Position numbers and translations under genes: made by a program
Assembly (NCBI GenBank): GCA_002284615.2
Contig: MU070375.1
Coordinates: forward strand, 85,213 to 95,785
DNA length: 10,573 nucleotides
DNA from: Dunaliella salina
Lineage: Eukaryota > Chlorophyta > Chlorophyceae > Chlamydomonadales > Dunaliellaceae
Direction: 5' to 3'
Notes under the pieces: generated by a model
Told to the model about the DNA's origin: nothing
Seen by the model: the letters and a program-made list of their open reading frames with translations, nothing else
Databases searched by the model: none
In this document: in pieces, positions 6,809 to 10,573 of the stretch
Position numbering within the stretch: the stretch's first letter is position 1
How the letters are laid out: each line of letters opens with the position of its first letter

Positions 6809-6999
6809 TTTGGCGTAACTACCTCCCGGTAACTACCTCCCAGCCATTTTGTTCAGCGGATGAATGTGTTGACTACTGCAAAAAGGAATTCAACAAGGAC
6901 GGTACGCCGGCGTATGCGCCGGGAGCGGTATCGTATGAGTTTGGCATGATGACCAAGCAGGGCCGTCAGAGTGACATCGAGCAATGCGTTGTTACGTAG
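6757..6999 (+). pseudogene. Cysteine-containing coding fragment cut by the LTR at 6990
   Basis: A plus-strand frame is open from 6757 to the TAG at 6997-6999 and has no ATG start. The protein-like part begins near 6857, after a good 3' splice site (CCATTTTGTTCAG|CG). It reads DECVDYCKKEFNKDGTPAYA, continues PGAVSYEFGMMTKQG and reaches DIEQCV at the LTR border. The last codons (VVT and the stop) come from the LTR. Three cysteines and the small-secreted-protein look are visible, but I recognise no family. The reading is that this was an exon whose downstream part was displaced by the retrotransposon, to beyond the right end of this window. The opposite strand is also open across the same bases, so coding strand is not proven. 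Confidence 0.35.
6815..6841. repeat. 13-bp tandem duplication (GTAACTACCTCCC)
   Basis: GTAACTACCTCCC occurs at 6815-6827 and again at 6829-6841, separated by one base. It lies between the minus-strand frame and the cysteine-containing plus-strand fragment. Confidence 0.8.
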
Positions 7000-7198
7000 T
7001 GGTTATACGTAGCGAAGTAGCACAGTGTCAAGGCCTTCCTTATCTATGCTATGCCACGGCTAAGGCAGTAGGGTGGTGTGACATTATTCATATATTCCTT
7101 AATTATTGGAACTGCCTTCCGGAGTCGAACCGGCTACACCGGTCACCGTGGTCATAGCCTAAGTCACACTTGTTACTCAGAGAGGTTACCACGTAACA
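6990..7198 (-). mobile_element. 209-bp long terminal repeat (3' LTR of a minus-strand element)
   Basis: Read on the minus strand, the segment starts TGTTACGTGG and ends ACTACGTAACA. This gives TG...CA ends and 8-bp perfect terminal inverted repeats (TGTTACGT/ACGTAACA). A G-rich polypurine tract lies immediately upstream (7199-7210), as it should for a 3' LTR. A TATA-like box (TATATGAA, 7087-7094) lies in the middle, and AATAAT follows. The minus strand also contains GGTTCGACTCC (7121-7131) in a CCGG-loop-CCGG hairpin that mimics a tRNA T arm. The element has a short LTR for a plant LTR retrotransposon. No second LTR is visible in the window, so the left-flank bases TGCGT (6985-6989) can only be proposed as the target-site duplication. 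Confidence 0.65.
7087..7094 (-). promoter_or_regulatory. TATA-like box inside the LTR
   Basis: The minus strand reads GGAATATATGAATAATG here. A TATATGAA core about halfway through the LTR is where an LTR promoter is expected. The assignment rests on position and sequence only. Confidence 0.4.
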
Positions 7199-7210
7199 CT
7201 CCCCCCCACC
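7199..7210 (-). promoter_or_regulatory. Polypurine tract (plus-strand primer site)
   Basis: The minus strand reads GGTGGGGGGGAG directly followed by the TG of the LTR. Such a tract abutting the 3' LTR primes second-strand synthesis in LTR retrotransposons. It fixes the element's orientation as minus and places its internal region to the right. Confidence 0.65.
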
Positions 7211-7295
7211 TGGCTCCAGCCGTCCTCGGCTGACAACCAGGCGAGCACCCCGCCCTTTAGATCGTAATCTAAAGGACTCGCACCCGCAGGTGCTC
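7209..7295. repeat. Two adjacent nested hairpins beside the polypurine tract
   Basis: Hairpin one has an outer CCTGG (7209-7213) pairing with CCAGG (7237-7241) and an inner CAGCCG/CGGCTG stem (7217-7222, 7227-7232) around TCCT. Hairpin two has an outer GAGCACC (7243-7249) pairing with GGTGCTC (7289-7295) and an inner CCTTTAGAT/ATCTAAAGG stem (7254-7262, 7267-7275) around CGTA. The two begin directly at the LTR-polypurine border, which suggests a structured RNA segment at the element's 3' end. Confidence 0.7.
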
Positions 7296-7321
7296 TTAGT
7301 CTAACTTTGAGATAAAACACT

Positions 7322-7629
7322 TATGCTGAGGTATTAATGCCTAGCATATAGCCTGCTACATGACATGTCATGCTAACCAATGTAAGGATTGGCTCCCTGG
7401 TTAACTTGGGTACTTGCGAACACAGGTGCTTGACATCCATCACAGAAATGAGTCACAGGTAGGCATGTCTCTCAAGACATGCTCGAGAACCCAAGACATC
7501 TCGGCCACCGCTCAACATGGTCATGACCAAGTTGAGAACATTGACACCAACTCATGGGTCTTTTTTAAGTCAGCATGATCACTCATAGTCTCTTCATGAC
7601 ATGCATGAATCACAGTGTTTCTCAAACAC
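7322..7629. repeat. Series of short hairpins and palindromes
   Basis: The clear ones are as follows. TATGCT(G)AGG pairs with CCTAGCATA (7322-7331 and 7340-7348). CATGACATGTCATG is a perfect 14-nt palindrome (7359-7372). GCATGTCT/AGACATGC sits around CTCA (7463-7482). A 26-nt near-perfect palindrome centred on TGGTCATGACCA lies at 7511-7536. TTCATG/CATGAA spans 7593-7609. GTGTTT/AAACAC sits around CTC (7615-7629). Most have stems of 6-8 bp and loops of 3-5 nt. The density is higher than elsewhere in the window. Confidence 0.65.
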
Positions 7630-7674
7630 GATTGGATCTCCTTCGCAAAGGGTCCTAATGGTGAATAAGTTGAA

Positions 7675-7773
7675 GTGCCGAGCCACCAACACCAGGCGTC
7701 CCCAATGTGGTGCAAGACTAATCCTGTGAGGTGCCGAATAACCTACACCAAGCGTCCCTGATGTGGCATAAGG
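7675..7773. repeat. Two diverged 43-bp direct repeats, 56 bp apart
   Basis: GTGCCGAGCCACCAACACCA (7675 on) and GTGCCGAATAACCTACACCA (7731 on) start two related 43-bp segments, each continuing (A/G)GCGTCCC..ATGTGG. They share about three quarters of positions. They lie inside the presumed element interior. Confidence 0.75.
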
Positions 7774-10105
7774 ACTTCTCCTCCTTCCCCCCCACCTTGC
7801 TCAAGGGTAGGCGCAAGAAGTTGGGTTTCACCGTGAGGCGGGTTCTGCACACTCGTCATTTACAATTGGAAGCTGTGCGCACAGACTTCTAGCGGCAGCC
7901 CTGACCCTCCCCCGTGGAAACGCATTCCACATACAAGAGCACCCAATCCTGTAACCGCAGTTACCGCCATGCAACATTTAGTCTTTGGCGTGGATATGCC
8001 CGTAGCCTCGGCTACCACCTACTCGGGTGTGGCATCACATTGGGTTCCAGCCCATTATGGTCAACCACGCATGGATGCCGGGCTCATATTGCATGTCCAA
8101 AGTGGCATATGCATACATTGGAAGTGCATGTTCCCTAGCCACAAGTGATGCCTTAGCAATAACAAAAAAAATCCAGTCCATGGCTATTCATTTATGTATT
8201 TGCATGACCTTTTACCAAGAATTGGTTTCTAGTGATCATCTGCGATGCTTGCATTGCCTGCACCTAAAGTAGCAATTATGCTCGAGGGTGCCATAGTTCT
8301 ACTCCGCAAAGGAAAATTTAGAGATGGTACATGCCACTACCCTCTTGAACAAGCACACCTCCTGCACATCAACAGACGCATCTGTTTTTTTTTACTCAAG
8401 GCGCTAGATGTGCAGCTGTTGCCCCATTTCTGGCATATTCAATAAGAAGTACTGTGATGGGCAAGTGCTATGTTAAAGGTCTCAACTTTGCTGGCCTCCA
8501 AAGAGACCAATCGTAAGCCTTTGCTGGATGCATGGCATGCATGCCTGTAAATCCCTTGGTCTCAGTCAAAATGACACCAACCTTCATGGAGCCTACCTTG
8601 GCACCATCTCTCGCCCACAATGTCTTGAAATGCAACACATGCATATGGAACCCAAACTCCACAAGTTGAGCCTTCACCAGATGCTTGCTCAAAAATGCCA
8701 ACACCATGTGTTGATGTTTTCCATGCTCCTTCGCAAAGCAAGACGAAACCAACATAGCAACCAAGTGCACGGACGCACATATGCCATCATTCATGATCTT
8801 TTTTATGTTGCAAGCGCATTAGTAGCCACATGAATTGAATTGCTCCATGGGTGTCAGCATGGCCACCATAGGTATAAACAGGCATACCAACTTTTGCTTA
8901 TGGTGATCAACGAGTCCGAGTGTGAAAATGCCTCACATTCATGCAAATAACTTAGAGGGTCATTCATCCGTACAAGTGGAGCCACTGCGCACAATGATTT
9001 TATTCAAGCCCCGTCATCACATGAAACAAGCAGTCTTGCTTGCCATGAATTTGAGCACCATGAGGAGATGCACCAAACTCTGTTAAGTCAGAGCTTAATC
9101 AATATGACATTGCTCGACAATCTTATCTTCCCTCACCGTCCTGTAAGGCCTCTCAAGAGCTTAGATGCTCCTTACATGCTTTTGGCCTTACAAGCAAAGA
9201 CCGAGCATGGGCTTTGAACTATCCTTGAAATTCATCCAAGGATCTGACTTACAACCTCATGAAAATGCACCACTGATGTTGCCACAATCGCCCAAGGCTT
9301 TACTGGCACATGTTGTGTGTCCTTCTCATGCCATGATGCTTAAGTAACCAAGAAAGTACTCCATGTCCAAACATTTTTTGCAGCTTGCTCATGAGGAATT
9401 GCCCTTCCTCCAAGAATGTTCCAGTGCGCCATCATTGCACTGGCGTCCTCCAAATGAATTGGGCTTGTCTATGGCCATTAGTCATGAGCTTATAGAAGTC
9501 ATGTTCTCCACTAGATGAGCTTTTCAAATTCATGTTTACTGCACATGAAGTTCATCCACCATGTCCACGCATAATGAACCACCAATTGGAACTTCCACCA
9601 CATGCATCTTGCATGATAGCTAGTTGCTCCCTGCCGTCAAATATGTGGAATCCATACACCCAGCACGTCTTCTTACAAGGAGAGGCATTATTAGCCACAT
9701 GCATATTTACACTGGACTTCTTGATTGCCCCATCAGCTCTGTAGAAGCTCAGGACCCTCAGTCCTTGCTAATAAGGAAGCTGCTCTTGTTTATACTACGC
9801 ACAGCATGGCGCCTCGACTCCAAGCTTCTGTCTCCAAGACTTGGTAGCCAAAGCTTAAGCCAATTGGTTCGCAAACCAAGCTGGTTTGAGCCAATGCCCT
9901 ATCTCGATCATGCAAATGGGTTATTGTTGTGTCATTGCAATGACATATACGGACGCATGCCTCTTCAAATGCTTTGAATGGCTGAACTTACATGCACTCG
10001 CAAGTGACTCATTGAAGTTGAAATACCATCCCTTCTAGCCATGCATTGGATTACCATCCCTCGCATCCCTCATGTCTGTAGTACACATGCCTCTCAGGCA
10101 TTTTG

Positions 10106-10164
10106 GCAGAGCTAACACTGCTCTCAAGCTGCATCCTAGCACCGCAGTGCAACCTTAGCTCTGC
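10106..10164. repeat. Long bulged hairpin (10-bp plus 6-bp stems)
   Basis: GCAGAGCTAA (10106-10115) pairs perfectly with TTAGCTCTGC (10155-10164). Continuing inward, CACTGC (10116-10121) pairs with GCAGTG (10144-10149) across a 5-nt bulge on one side (CAACC). Sixteen base pairs in 59 nt, with a loop of about 22 nt, is the strongest structure in the right part of the window. If the element runs on the minus strand, this is in its 5' half, where packaging or dimerisation structures can occur. Confidence 0.8.
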
Positions 10165-10208
10165 ACCTGTGTGCACCTACTCTCTTGGCTATGCACCTGT
10201 AACAGATA

Positions 10209-10232
10209 TACAAGGCTTACGATAGCCTTGTA
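10209..10232. repeat. 9-bp perfect hairpin
   Basis: TACAAGGCT (10209-10217) and AGCCTTGTA (10224-10232) pair around the 6-nt loop TACGAT. It lies about 45 bases from the bulged hairpin. Confidence 0.8.
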
Positions 10233-10416
10233 CTACATCCTGGGCTCTGCCTTTTCACAAGTGGTACATTGGTAGCGAATCCCCACCCTCCTGAGCTCGC
10301 GTCCTCGTGAGCTTAACACAACCGCGAAAATCCTAGAGAATTTTTACATGTACTCACTCACGTAAAGCCCTTTGCAAGAGACACACCTCGTTCACTCGAG
10401 GAGGGCCTTAAGCGCT

Positions 10417-10436
10417 CGAGGGAGTGCCCTCCCTCG
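10417..10436. repeat. 8-bp perfect hairpin in CTCGAG-rich segment
   Basis: CGAGGGAG (10417-10424) pairs with CTCCCTCG (10429-10436) around TGCC. The surrounding ~200 bases to the window end repeat CTCGAG, CTCGTG and GCAAGCCTC words, for example at 10486-10501 and 10509-10524. The base composition there differs from the rest of the interior. Confidence 0.75.
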
Positions 10437-10573
10437 TGCATTCGACAGGGTTGTTCGTTGCACTTTTCCTGCTTGTGGTCGGTCTCGAAGCAAGCCTCCT
10501 CGTGTCATCGAGCAAGCCTCGTGCCCCCCTCTCGTGTGCTCGAGACACGCCACAAACAAAATTTTTTTTGTTT

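Larger units (their letters stand above)
7199..10573 (-). mobile_element. Internal region of a non-autonomous or degenerate LTR retrotransposon (5' part beyond window)
   Basis: From the polypurine tract to the window end (over 3.3 kb) I find no gag, protease, reverse transcriptase, RNase H or integrase motif on either strand. The longest frames (for example minus 8468-8794, plus 9624-9977) overlap shadows and lack domains. The composition is uniform and rich in CATG and TGCA words, and hairpins cluster near 7209-7629 and 10106-10436. This suits a large non-coding LTR element that depends on enzymes made elsewhere. A fully decayed autonomous copy, or a second unrelated repeat starting somewhere inside, are the alternatives. 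The 5' LTR and primer-binding site are not in the window. Confidence 0.45.

Noticed and set aside
6990..7198. Two inverted tRNA-derived SINE heads or a MITE
   Set aside because: TG...CA ends, matching terminal inverted repeats, a central TATA-like box and an abutting polypurine tract fit an LTR better. The tRNA resemblance is limited to one B-box hairpin.
8468..8794. Minus-strand 108-codon frame as part of gag or pol
   Set aside because: No zinc knuckle, protease, RT or integrase motif is visible. It overlaps other frames on both strands and contains no recognisable domain.

Overview
The window looks like repeat-rich nuclear DNA from a land plant with a large genome. There are no bacterial-style gene runs, and the longest open frame is about 200 codons. 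I see degenerate LINE and LTR retrotransposon pieces, minisatellites and splice-like boundaries. The LINE C-terminus resembles families I remember as abundant in ferns and other seed-free plants or gymnosperms. A fern-like source is therefore my best guess, but it rests on memory, not a search.

Left part (1-4800). The window opens in a 31-bp tandem repeat. Two short open segments, 714-827 and 2522-2614, both read in phase 0 and have AG/GT borders. They could be exons of an unrecognised plus-strand gene, with a weaker third segment at 3497-3670. The 3' border of the second segment runs straight into a 0.7-kb minisatellite (2585-3303) with a 121-bp higher-order period. Each long unit of that array repeats the apparent exon end plus its GT donor. 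A perfect 16-bp inverted repeat lies at 3846-3897.

Middle part (4800-6370). A 5'-truncated, twice-frameshifted LINE fragment on the minus strand (5358-6140) ends in a (TAAATC)n tail. It lies exactly between two ~145-bp direct repeats (5212-5357 and 6141-6283). This is the layout of an insertion flanked by an unusually long target-site duplication. A 33-bp partly palindromic direct repeat (4811-4843 and 6335-6367) lies outside it.

Right part (6500-10573). A minus-strand frame (6518-6808) and a plus-strand cysteine-containing frame (6757-6999) look protein-like but are not recognised. The second is cut at 6990 by a 209-bp LTR (6990-7198; TG...CA ends, 8-bp terminal inverted repeats, internal TATA-like box). 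A G-rich polypurine tract (7199-7210) abuts the LTR. The rest, to the window end, appears to be the internal region of that minus-strand element. It lacks recognisable gag or pol and is dense in hairpins near both visible ends, like a large non-autonomous LTR element. Its 5' LTR would lie beyond 10573.

No rRNA, complete tRNA, CRISPR array or intact gene of known function was found. The picture is nested transposon insertions around possible gene fragments.
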